Shown here: positions 1 through 5,033 of the stretch, one piece after another
Layout of the letters: each line of letters opens with the position of its first letter
Numbering within the stretch: position 1 is the stretch's first letter
From: Chloroflexota bacterium
Lineage (GTDB): Bacteria > Chloroflexota > Anaerolineae > UBA1429
Direction of reading: 5' to 3'
Length of the DNA: 5,033 bases
Assembly: GCA_012513725.1 (NCBI GenBank)
Contig: JAAZBQ010000578.1
Location: 1-5,033 of the forward strand
Notes under the pieces: generated by a model
What the model saw: only the letters and a program-made list of their open reading frames with translations
Databases searched by the model: none
What the model was told of the DNA's origin: nothing
Position numbers and translations under genes: made by a program

Positions 1-660
1 AAAGGTAAAGATGGAGAGGGCCGCGATGCCCGGGCGGATGGAGGGGAGCATGATCTCCCACCAGAGCCGAAGGCGCGAGCAGCCATCAATGAGCGCAGCC
101 CGCTCCATATCCCAAGAGACGTTGTCAAAGAACCCCTTCATCAACCACACGCCGAGGGGCAGCTGCAGGGCAACCATGATCATGGCCACGCCCCCCAACG
201 TGTTGTAGCCGAATCCCCCGATCACCGGGATACCCCGGCCCAAGACCGGCACCTGGCTGATCTCGCGCAGCACGAAATAGAGGGCGATCAGCAGCGTGAC
301 GCTCGGAAAGGCGTGCAGGATCAGCGTGCCGCCGAGGAACGCCTTGCGTCCCGGGAAACTCACCCGCGACAGCGCATAGCCCGCCATCGACGAGATCGCC
401 AGCACGCCCACCGTGAGGAGCAACGCCAGGAGGAGGGTGTTGGCCGTCACGGTCCAGATGTGCGGGTCCTCCCAGAGGAACGACCAGTTGTCCAGGGTAA
501 ACCCACCAAAGTTTCCGTCGCGGTCCACGGGCTTGAGGCCGTACGTGCGCTGCGAGAACGTGGAAATGATAATCCACGCGTACCCCACGACGACTGGCAA
601 GGTCATCAGCGCCAGCAAACCCAGTGGGATGATCGTGCCGAGACGCTGTCTCCAGGTCAT
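1..660 (-). CDS. Carbohydrate ABC transporter permease, MalG-type (3' part missing)
   Basis: This is an inner-membrane subunit of an ABC importer of the MalG (binding-protein-dependent transport inner membrane component) family. It would pair with the upstream permease to form the translocation channel. The visible 220 residues begin MTWRQRLGTI. Hydrophobic segments lie at about residues 8-34, 70-95, 108-133 and 150-178, and a fifth begins near 209. The EAA loop that docks the ATPase is clear at about 186-210: ERAALIDGC, then LPSIRP. The family is usually about 270-300 residues, so roughly 60-80 C-terminal residues lie beyond the left edge. AAGGAG (667-672) stands 6 nt before the ATG. The reading frame upstream of this ATG is closed by the stop codon of the preceding permease. 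Only 33 nt separate the two genes, so they are almost certainly cotranscribed. The family assignment is firm; the substrate is unknown. Confidence 0.93.
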   Translation of the reverse strand, partial: MTWRQRLGTIIPLGLLALMTLPVVVGYAWIIISTFSQRTYGLKPVDRDGNFGGFTLDNWSFLWEDPHIWTVTANTLLLALLLTVGVLAISSMAGYALSRVSFPGRKAFLGGTLILHAFPSVTLLIALYFVLREISQVPVLGRGIPVIGGFGYNTLGGVAMIMVALQLPLGVWLMKGFFDNVSWDMERAALIDGCSRLRLWWEIMLPSIRPGIAALSIFTF

Positions 661-693
661 GGCCAACTCCTTACGATTGCCGCGCGACCGATC

Positions 694-1674
694 CTACAGC
701 GCCTCAATGCGCGGCTCCTGGATCAGGTCGCCAAAGCGGAAGAAGCGCATATAGATGACGGACATGACGATGCCGATAACCACCAGGAGCATCGCCAACG
801 CGGCGCCGAATCCCCACTGAAAGTTGCCCCAGTAGTTGTTCAGCGCCCGGTGATAGGACCACAAGGCCCACACCTCCGTGCCGCCAGCACCGTCGGTCAG
901 GAGCAGGATCTGCTCGTAGGACGTCAGGAGCGACAGCGTCTGGTAGGTGGTGACAAAGAGGAGCGGCCAGCGGATCATCGGCAGGATGACATAACGGATG
1001 CGTTGCCAGGCGGTACAGCCATCGACGAGCGCGGCCATCATATAGTCCTTGGGGATCGACTCGATCGCCGATGTAAAGACGATCATCCCGAACGACGCCC
1101 CCAGGAACCCGTTGGTCAGGATGACGAACAGGAACGGCTCAGTCGTCGTGAGGTTGGACGAGGGGAGCCCCAGGGGGCTCAGCAGGTAACGGCTGATGAT
1201 GCCATAGGGGGCATCGGCGCCGATGAACTTCCACATCATGATATAGACCACCGACGGGGTGAGCCGCGGCAGCAGCCACAGCGCGCGAAAGATGAACCCG
1301 GCGCGCCGCGGAACGTGGGTCGAGAGAAGCGCAACCACCAGCGCGGCCCCCACGTTGAACAGGGTCAACGTGAACACGACGTAGCGAATGGTGGCCCAGA
1401 GGTTGGTCGGCGTACTGGGGTGGCGCAGGATCAGCGAATAGTTGTCCAGGCCGATCCACTGATAGTTGCTGAGACCGGTCGCGGTGCTCATGTTGGTCAT
1501 CGAGATGGCCAGGAGGATCACCACCGGGGCAAAAAAGAACACCACGGTGAGCACCAGGGCCGGGGACATGAAGAGCAGGGGGACGGACATGCGGCGAAGG
1601 ACGTCGCGCAGGCCCGCCCGGCCGCGGGGAACCGCAGCCGTCGAGACAGAGGTCGAGGCGCGAGAAACACCCAT
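694..1674 (-). CDS. Carbohydrate ABC transporter permease, MalF/UgpA-type
   Basis: This is a complete 326-residue inner-membrane permease of the sugar ABC importer (MalF/UgpA-like), within the usual 290-330 range. After a basic cytoplasmic N-terminus of about 30 residues come six hydrophobic segments at roughly 31-58, 92-118, 127-150, 180-205, 232-255 and 287-316. The ATPase-docking EAA loop is at about 213-237: AALVDGC, then ILPMIRWP, with the conserved Asp-Gly at 218-219. There is no large periplasmic P2 loop like that of E. coli MalF, so it resembles the shorter UgpA/LacF kind. The start is well fixed: GAGGGG (1681-1686) lies 6 nt upstream, and an in-frame TAA (1690-1692) excludes any longer version. 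It is the second gene of the operon, 60 nt after the binding-protein gene, with a strong hairpin in that gap. The protein ends PRIEAL followed by TAG. Confidence 0.95.
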   Translation of the reverse strand: MGVSRASTSVSTAAVPRGRAGLRDVLRRMSVPLLFMSPALVLTVVFFFAPVVILLAISMTNMSTATGLSNYQWIGLDNYSLILRHPSTPTNLWATIRYVVFTLTLFNVGAALVVALLSTHVPRRAGFIFRALWLLPRLTPSVVYIMMWKFIGADAPYGIISRYLLSPLGLPSSNLTTTEPFLFVILTNGFLGASFGMIVFTSAIESIPKDYMMAALVDGCTAWQRIRYVILPMIRWPLLFVTTYQTLSLLTSYEQILLLTDGAGGTEVWALWSYHRALNNYWGNFQWGFGAALAMLLVVIGIVMSVIYMRFFRFGDLIQEPRIEAL

Positions 1675-1693
1675 CGTTAGCCCCTCGGGTTAG

Positions 1694-1727
1694 GCCCCAC
1701 GGGCGCGACACGCCGCGCCCGTGGGGC
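1694..1727 (-). promoter_or_regulatory. Intercistronic stem-loop between binding protein and first permease
   Basis: The sequence shows a perfect 14-bp inverted repeat: GCCCCACGGGCGCG (1694-1707) and its complement (1714-1727) around a 6-nt loop. On the mRNA it starts 7 nt after the binding-protein stop and ends 7 nt before the GAGGGG ribosome binding site of the permease. No T-run follows on either strand, so it is not a standard intrinsic terminator. In mal-type operons, hairpins in this position protect the upstream mRNA from 3' exonucleases and lower downstream expression, giving much more binding protein than permease. That role is inferred here from position and stem strength. Confidence 0.8.
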
Positions 1728-1734
1728 AAAGAGT

Positions 1735-3183
1735 CTACTCTACGACGACGAAATCGGGCAGTTCGACGTTCAGGAGTTGGATGGCCTGCTCCACCGAGTC
1801 TTCGGGGGACAGATCACCGGTCATGGCCTTGAGCATGCCATCGTAGATGATGTCAAAGTAGGCGCCATACATCACGTGGTTGGGCTGATAGTAGGCGTGG
1901 TCGAGCATGTAGAGCGTGTCGCTCAGGAGCCGCGCGTTCTTGTAGGGCTCATACTCGGCCTGGAGCTTGTTGATGCCCAGGTGGGTGCTGTCGATGGCGT
2001 GCAGGCTGTTCATCTCCGCGGTCGACGTGGCCGCGAGGAGCTCGCAGGCCAGGTCATAGTACCCCGTAGAGCCGGAGGCCGACTCGGACGTGATCATGTA
2101 CACCAACGGGTGCGACAGCGTGCCCGCCGTGAACCCCTCGCGGCCGGCCGGCTGTAGGGCATAGCCGACGTGCTCGAACAGATAGTCCTGCCCGCCGAGG
2201 TCGGCGACATAGTTGGTGGCTTGGTCGGCCCAGTGCCACACGCCGCCGTTCCAGAAGAGGACCTTGCCGCTGGTCACCGTGTCATGCCAGATGGAGGAAT
2301 CGGTGCCCATAAAGCCCTCGGGCGTGATTCCCTCGGCCACCACGCGCCGCTGGAAATCGTACCAATCCACCAGGGCCGACCGCACGGCCACCAGCTTGTC
2401 CAGCACCGGGTCGTAGAGCCGACCGCCGTAGGCATAGTAGTACTGGACAAAGTCGCCGCCCTTGGAGGCGCGGTGCCAGTAGCCGTAGCCGGGCTCCACG
2501 ATGCCCTGCTCGATGGCCTGCTTGCAGGTGTCGATCATGTCCTCGAGGGTGAACTGGCCCTCCATGATGCGGGTGGGCAGGCTCTCGACCTCCTCCTCGC
2601 TCCAGCCCAAGGCCTTGAGGTTGGTCTTGTTGTAGAACATCGGGCGGGCCTCGGTGTCCTGCGGCACCGCCCACAGCTTGCCCTGCCACTGACCGGCGAA
2701 CCACAGGCTCTCGATGATGTTGTCGAACTCGGGGTTCTGGGCGCGGCACTCGTCAAAGGGGACAATGTACCCGGCGTTGGCCCATACGGGGACATCCTCG
2801 TGGCCGGAGCAGACGATGTGCGGGGCCTGGCCGGCGTCTGCGGCCATGGTGAACTTCTTTTTATAGTCAGCCCAGCCCGCATCGTCTCGCAGCCCCTCGG
2901 CCGTGATGCGGCGGTTGTCGCCGTCTGCCTCGAGCTTGGCGTTCACCGCCTCGGCGGCCTGCACGGGGGCATCCACCCGCCAGTGCTCGACCTCGTTCGC
3001 CTCTGACCACACGACGAGGTTCACGGTCTGCCCTTCGGCGGCGGGCGCGCCGGGCTCACCGGCGGCGGGCTGCGCGGCAGGCGCCTCGGTGGACGGAGTC
3101 TGGCAGCCGGCCGCTAGGGCGGCTGCTCCAATCCCTGCCGCCATTCCGAGGAATCGTCTTCGACTCACATTGTGCGCTGGCAT
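1735..3183 (-). CDS. Extracellular carbohydrate-binding lipoprotein of an ABC importer (Tat-type signal)
   Basis: This is a 482-residue family 1 extracellular solute-binding protein that captures the substrate outside the membrane and delivers it to the two permeases encoded downstream. The N-terminus carries SRRRFLG (7-13), matching the twin-arginine consensus, a hydrophobic stretch (14-26) and the lipobox LAAGC with the lipidated Cys27. It should therefore be exported by Tat and anchored to the membrane. An Ala/Pro/Glu/Gly/Gln-rich linker (28-51) precedes the mature fold at TVNLVVWS (53-60). Typical family features follow: a YKKKF segment near 107, YIVPFD near 139-144, GKLWAVPQD (168-176) and MFYNK (182-186). 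Many Trp and Tyr residues between about 233 and 325 (GYGYWH, QYYYAYGG, FWNGGVWHW) suit stacking against sugar rings. The start at 3183 is set by AAAGGAG 8 nt upstream and by the signal peptide directly after it. The frame stays open further upstream without coding character. The ligand cannot be identified. Confidence 0.94.
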   Translation of the reverse strand: MPAHNVSRRRFLGMAAGIGAAALAAGCQTPSTEAPAAQPAAGEPGAPAAEGQTVNLVVWSEANEVEHWRVDAPVQAAEAVNAKLEADGDNRRITAEGLRDDAGWADYKKKFTMAADAGQAPHIVCSGHEDVPVWANAGYIVPFDECRAQNPEFDNIIESLWFAGQWQGKLWAVPQDTEARPMFYNKTNLKALGWSEEEVESLPTRIMEGQFTLEDMIDTCKQAIEQGIVEPGYGYWHRASKGGDFVQYYYAYGGRLYDPVLDKLVAVRSALVDWYDFQRRVVAEGITPEGFMGTDSSIWHDTVTSGKVLFWNGGVWHWADQATNYVADLGGQDYLFEHVGYALQPAGREGFTAGTLSHPLVYMITSESASGSTGYYDLACELLAATSTAEMNSLHAIDSTHLGINKLQAEYEPYKNARLLSDTLYMLDHAYYQPNHVMYGAYFDIIYDGMLKAMTGDLSPEDSVEQAIQLLNVELPDFVVVE

Positions 3184-3191
3184 CACTGCTT

Positions 3192-3198
3192 CTCCTTT
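3192..3198 (-). promoter_or_regulatory. Ribosome binding site that fixes the binding-protein start
   Basis: On the minus strand this reads AAAGGAG, 8 nt before the ATG at 3181-3183. It settles the start against the longer in-frame possibility beginning at 3399, which would put about 72 unrelated residues in front of a complete Tat/lipoprotein signal. Confidence 0.9.
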
Positions 3199-3590
3199 GC
3201 GCAACTGAATGGATCGGTTGGCACGCATAGGCAGGATCACAAGGTTATGGGCGGCAACCACCCCCTTTCGCACGCTGCGGAAGCGCGGCCAGGGCGCTGC
3301 GTCTCGATCGATGCGAGGCACGGGGAACAATGCGACGGGTTCGGCTGAATGAGAAAGGCAAGGGGCGTGGCCGGGTGGGGCGTTGGCGCCTCGGCGCACA
3401 ACGCCAAGAGCCGCGGCAGCCAGAGCGGATGCACTGCGGTCCTAAAGAGGGGAACTGCGCACTCGTGGATCGGCCGCCTGATGGTGCCCTCCTCGCCCGT
3501 CACTGTCCATGGTGTCCCACTAACACTACACCAGCGACAACGACTATCACGCAGGGAACATCAAGCACCGCAGAGTCCATCAACGATTCA

Positions 3591-3604
3591 TGCACACGTT
3601 AGCA
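3591..3604. promoter_or_regulatory. LacI-family-like operator overlapping the leftward promoter
   Basis: The site TGCACACGTTAGCA is an imperfect palindrome. Ten of 14 positions are symmetric, giving TGCnnACGTnnGCA with a central CG. LacI-family operators (PurR, GalR, CcpA and similar) are even palindromes centred on CG with arms of this kind. The site covers the -10 element of the predicted promoter at 3596-3624, where a bound repressor would block transcription. No LacI-type regulator gene is in the window. The symmetry is directly visible; the regulator class is inferred. Confidence 0.45.
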
Positions 3605-3624
3605 CATCGACGATGCTTTGTCAA
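3596..3624 (-). promoter_or_regulatory. Predicted sigma70-type promoter for the importer operon
   Basis: On the minus strand a perfect -35 box TTGACA (3619-3624) is followed by a 17-bp spacer and TAACGT (3596-3601). This -10 box keeps the T1, A2 and T6 of TATAAT. TGC directly before the -10 makes an extended -10 motif. It lies in the most AT-rich part of the gap. Transcription would start near 3589, leaving a leader of about 400 nt before the binding-protein gene. The spacer contains an 11-bp odd palindrome, CATCG-N-CGATG (3605-3615). I saw no better match closer to the gene. Confidence 0.55.
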
Positions 3625-3639
3625 CCGTTCGGCCCGATC

Positions 3640-3649
3640 GCTGATCAGC
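3640..3649. repeat. 10-bp palindrome GCTGATCAGC
   Basis: This perfect palindrome lies just upstream of the leftward -35 box. It shares the core TGATCA with a second 10-bp palindrome at 3708-3717, with centres 68 bp apart. The pair could be binding sites of one regulator, or chance; nothing else supports a specific role. Confidence 0.3.
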
Positions 3650-3698
3650 CCACGGCCCAGCGGCGCACGGGGGACACACCCTCGACAGGCCGCGGGGG

Positions 3699-3733
3699 GA
3701 GGGGAGGCGTGATCACGGGTCACACCTCCCCTC
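3699..3733. other. Stem-loop with 14-nt arms, first of a tandem pair
   Basis: GAGGGGAGGCGTGA (3699-3712) pairs with TCACACCTCCCCTC (3720-3733) at 13 of 14 positions around a 7-nt loop. The single mismatch is C3708 opposite A3724. No T-run follows on either strand. The left arm also contains most of the palindrome CGTGATCACG (3708-3717), so the region could act either as DNA operator or as RNA structure. Because it lies between two outward-facing promoters, it would be transcribed only by read-through or from an unseen start. Confidence 0.5.
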
Positions 3734-3737
3734 GGGA

Positions 3738-3761
3738 CCATCGTCCATTGGTGGGCGATGG
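3738..3761. other. Second tandem stem-loop
   Basis: CCATCGTCC (3738-3746) pairs with GGGCGATGG (3753-3761) with one T-G wobble. One more A-T pair can close the loop, leaving TTGG at the apex. It begins 4 nt after the preceding hairpin ends. Neither has a T-tract. The function is unknown. Confidence 0.4.
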
Positions 3762-3842
3762 CGTTGCTCCCGCTTTGCGCCTGGGGCCCTCGTGGGGCTC
3801 CTTGGTGCCGTGTTCGCCATCGAAGCGCCTATCCCAGCAGCT

Positions 3843-3887
3843 CGCCAGCGGCAGTTGACAGCCGCAGAGGGCCGGCATACGCTGGCG
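3843..3887. promoter_or_regulatory. Nested dyads bracketing the rightward promoter
   Basis: A perfect 8-bp inverted repeat, CGCCAGCG (3843-3850) and CGCTGGCG (3880-3887), encloses the -35 box and overlaps the -10 box. The arm centres are 37 bp apart, about 3.5 helical turns. Inside it, GCGGC (3848-3852) and GCCGC (3861-3865) flank the -35 box. An imperfect 16-bp palindrome (3871-3886; 12 of 16 positions symmetric) is centred on the -10. This suits a dimeric or paired regulator, but GC-rich DNA produces such repeats fairly easily. Confidence 0.35.
3855..3883 (+). promoter_or_regulatory. Predicted sigma70-type promoter for the rightward gene
   Basis: A perfect -35 box TTGACA (3855-3860) is followed by exactly 17 bp and TACGCT (3878-3883), which retains T1, A2 and T6 of the -10 consensus. 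The start would fall near 3890, giving a leader of about 40 nt. It has the same design as the leftward promoter (perfect -35, 17-bp spacer, weak -10), as expected for promoters that depend on regulation. Confidence 0.55.
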
Positions 3888-3920
3888 CCGCTCCCTACGG
3901 TGTCGACCCTGCGTCGAGAT

Positions 3921-3927
3921 GAGGAGG
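3921..3927 (+). promoter_or_regulatory. Ribosome binding site that fixes the rightward gene start
   Basis: GAGGAGG lies 4 nt before the ATG at 3932, a short but workable spacing. An in-frame TGA at 3920-3922 overlaps it and excludes any upstream start. The next in-frame ATG is at codon 37. Another ATG at 3919 is in a different frame. Confidence 0.85.
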
Positions 3928-3931
3928 CCCC

Positions 3932-5033
3932 ATGCCCAACACGCTCTGTGACGGCCCCGCGACCCCGCGCTTTACTCCGGTGCCCCTGGCGAACGGACGC
4001 CCGTGGACCGACCTAGCGGGCGCGCCCCTCTCTTCCGAGATGCAGGCCGTCGTGGCCGAAGCGCCGCGGGGCGAGGCGGTGGCCTGGGGAATCGCCTTGC
4101 GCATTGACGGCGCCCTCGTCGTGGCGCAGGACCCGCTGGAGGTGCCCCTGGAACCGGCGCGAGGGGAGTGGCTGGTGTTCTTGCACACCTCGGACCGTCG
4201 CCCCCTCGAACAGGACGCGCACGGCCTGATCTCCCCGATGCGCGGAGAGGGGATGCTGGGCGAGCGCGCTGCGACCTACGTGGTGCGGTACGAGGACGGG
4301 TCCGAGGAGGCCCTGCCCATCCGGCGCCGGCGGGAGATCGGCGCCTTTTCCCGGCGCTGGGGCGAGAACTGCTTCGAGGCGGTCGCCCAACACAAGCCCC
4401 ATCCCGTGCGGCCGAACTACCAGCAGCCTGCCCAGGCGTGGGGACGCGGCGAGACCCGCGTGGAAGCGGCGGACGACGACGCGTGGCAGAACTGGCTGTG
4501 GGCCTGGCGCAATCCCCACCCCGAGCGGACCATCGTCGGACTGCGTCTGGAGCCCGGGGAGGGCGTCGTGGTCCTCTCGGCGGTGTCCTGTGGCAACGTG
4601 GCGGCGCACCCCCTGCGGTGGGAGCCGCGACGGAAGGCCTCCCTCACGCTGCCCGAGGGCGTCGCGCTGGATCCTGCCCTGGATGACGACGGGCTCCTGG
4701 CCCAGATCCGCCTGGACATGGGGCAGGTGATCTCGGCGCGGCGGCGCCCGGTCTACCCGAACGCCACCTGGACAGAGACGACCAACAACCAACTGCCGGA
4801 CGTCGCCGAGCGCGAGGTCCTCATCGAGTACACGGCGCACCCCGACGCGGCGTTCCACTTCTGGGAGGGTGATCCGGTGCCCGTCTCCGCGGTAGTGGGC
4901 GGCAAGAGCAGCGCGCTGGTACCTGTCACGCCGGCCACCCAGCGGGTGACGCTGCGGGCCGTGACGAGGGAGGACCGGCGGCCGGTGGCGGTCAAGCTGC
5001 ACGTCCACGGTGAGGCGGGCGAGTACCTCGCGC
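3932..5033 (+). CDS. Large beta-sandwich protein, possibly the N-terminus of a CehA/McbA-type metallohydrolase (C-terminus missing)
   Basis: The 367 visible residues have no signal peptide or membrane segment, so the protein is probably cytoplasmic. Residues about 15-135 look like a jelly-roll domain: alternating hydrophobic strands, VAWGIALRIDG (50-60), LVFLHTSD (81-88) and YVVRYEDGS (116-124). A linker rich in Trp, His and Pro follows. A second sandwich resembling a galactose-binding-type domain begins around NWLWAWRNPHPERTI (187-201) and includes VVVLSAVSCGNVAAHPLRW (202-220 region). From about 290, another strand-rich segment ends in RPVAVKLHVHGEAGEYL, which resembles the start of a carboxypeptidase-regulatory-like sandwich. 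I recall this arrangement in long CehA/McbA-family (PHP-fold) metallohydrolases, but no catalytic metal-binding motif is inside the window. A glycoside-processing protein with accessory sandwiches is the main alternative. The start is fixed by GAGGAGG and an in-frame upstream stop. It is divergent from the sugar importer, which suggests action on the imported compound. Confidence 0.85.
   Translation, partial: MPNTLCDGPATPRFTPVPLANGRPWTDLAGAPLSSEMQAVVAEAPRGEAVAWGIALRIDGALVVAQDPLEVPLEPARGEWLVFLHTSDRRPLEQDAHGLISPMRGEGMLGERAATYVVRYEDGSEEALPIRRRREIGAFSRRWGENCFEAVAQHKPHPVRPNYQQPAQAWGRGETRVEAADDDAWQNWLWAWRNPHPERTIVGLRLEPGEGVVVLSAVSCGNVAAHPLRWEPRRKASLTLPEGVALDPALDDDGLLAQIRLDMGQVISARRRPVYPNATWTETTNNQLPDVAEREVLIEYTAHPDAAFHFWEGDPVPVSAVVGGKSSALVPVTPATQRVTLRAVTREDRRPVAVKLHVHGEAGEYLA

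Larger units (their letters stand above)
3184..3931. other. Divergent intergenic regulatory region without a convincing gene
   Basis: About 750 bp separate the importer operon from the rightward gene. No open frame here has both a ribosome binding site and protein-like composition. GC content falls visibly around 3520-3620, where the best leftward promoter lies, and is high again beyond 3650. The region contains, from left to right, the operon leader, the leftward promoter with a LacI-like operator, two TGATCA-centred palindromes, two tandem hairpins, and the rightward promoter inside dyads. Around 3303-3317 there is also a weak dyad (CTCG, 7 nt, CGAG). Apart from these I see nothing specific in 3200-3590. 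Confidence 0.75.

Noticed and set aside
313..1680. Long plus-strand open frame of about 455 codons
   Set aside because: It lies opposite the two permease genes, has an Arg/Gln/Gly/His-rich composition unlike a real protein, and lacks a ribosome binding site. High GC3 in the true genes explains it.
1694..1727. Rho-independent terminator after the binding-protein gene
   Set aside because: The stem is strong enough but no T-run follows on either strand, and the permease genes downstream clearly belong to the same operon.
2170..3006. Plus-strand open frame of about 278 codons
   Set aside because: It is antisense to the binding-protein gene, repetitive in Val/Gly/Leu/His, has no recognisable domain, and is a mirror of the real codon pattern.
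3184..3399. N-terminal extension of the binding protein
   Set aside because: The frame is open to 3399, but the extra residues would precede a complete Tat/lipoprotein signal. A strong AAAGGAG lies before the ATG at 3183.
3237..3503. Leader peptide of 88 residues on the minus strand
   Set aside because: It needs a GTG start without a Shine-Dalgarno sequence, and its composition does not look like a protein. It is not upheld without conservation data.
3709..3723. CRP-type site (GTGA and TCAC half-sites)
   Set aside because: The half-sites are separated by 7 nt rather than the 6 nt required, and they are explained by the hairpin and the TGATCA palindrome.
3349..3858. Small plus-strand gene in the intergenic gap
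   Set aside because: There is no ribosome binding site and the composition is low-complexity. It runs through the hairpins, the palindromes and the rightward -35 box.
4013..5008. Minus-strand open frame of about 331 codons
   Set aside because: It is a shadow of the rightward gene. The plus-strand frame has a ribosome binding site, a fixed start and domain-like strand patterns, while this frame is Arg/Gly/His-rich without any motif.

Overview
The window is high-GC bacterial DNA with strong G/C preference at third codon positions, which is why long shadow reading frames run opposite every real gene. The substrate-binding protein combines a twin-arginine-type lipoprotein signal with a long Ala/Pro/Glu/Gly/Gln linker. 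That style is common in Chloroflexota (Anaerolineae/Caldilineae/Thermomicrobia-like), so I favour that group, but this is inference and no taxonomic marker is present.

Left two thirds (1-3183, minus strand): three genes of a carbohydrate-type (MalEFG/CUT1-like) ABC importer in transcription order. These are an extracellular solute-binding lipoprotein (1735-3183), a MalF-type permease (694-1674) and a MalG-type permease (1-660, cut by the left edge). Each has a good Shine-Dalgarno sequence. A perfect 14-bp stem-loop sits exactly between the binding-protein stop and the ribosome binding site of the first permease, and probably helps set a high ratio of binding protein to permease. No ATPase gene is visible; it must lie beyond the left edge or elsewhere.

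Middle (3184-3931): about 750 bp with no convincing gene, between divergently transcribed units. It holds two outward-facing sigma70-type promoters. One points left (TTGACA-N17-TAACGT with an extended -10) and overlaps a LacI-family-like operator; the other points right (TTGACA-N17-TACGCT) inside a nested set of dyads. Two tandem hairpins and two 10-bp TGATCA-centred palindromes lie between them. If the left promoter is used, the transporter mRNA has a leader of about 400 nt.

Right third (3932-5033, plus strand): the start of a large, apparently cytoplasmic protein that runs off the right edge. The visible 367 residues look like consecutive beta-sandwich domains and end at the start of another possible sandwich. 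The layout reminds me of large CehA/McbA-type (PHP-fold) metallohydrolases, but the catalytic part is not in the window. The working picture is an inducible sugar or sugar-like importer with a divergent, possibly co-regulated, processing enzyme. The substrate cannot be read from the sequence.
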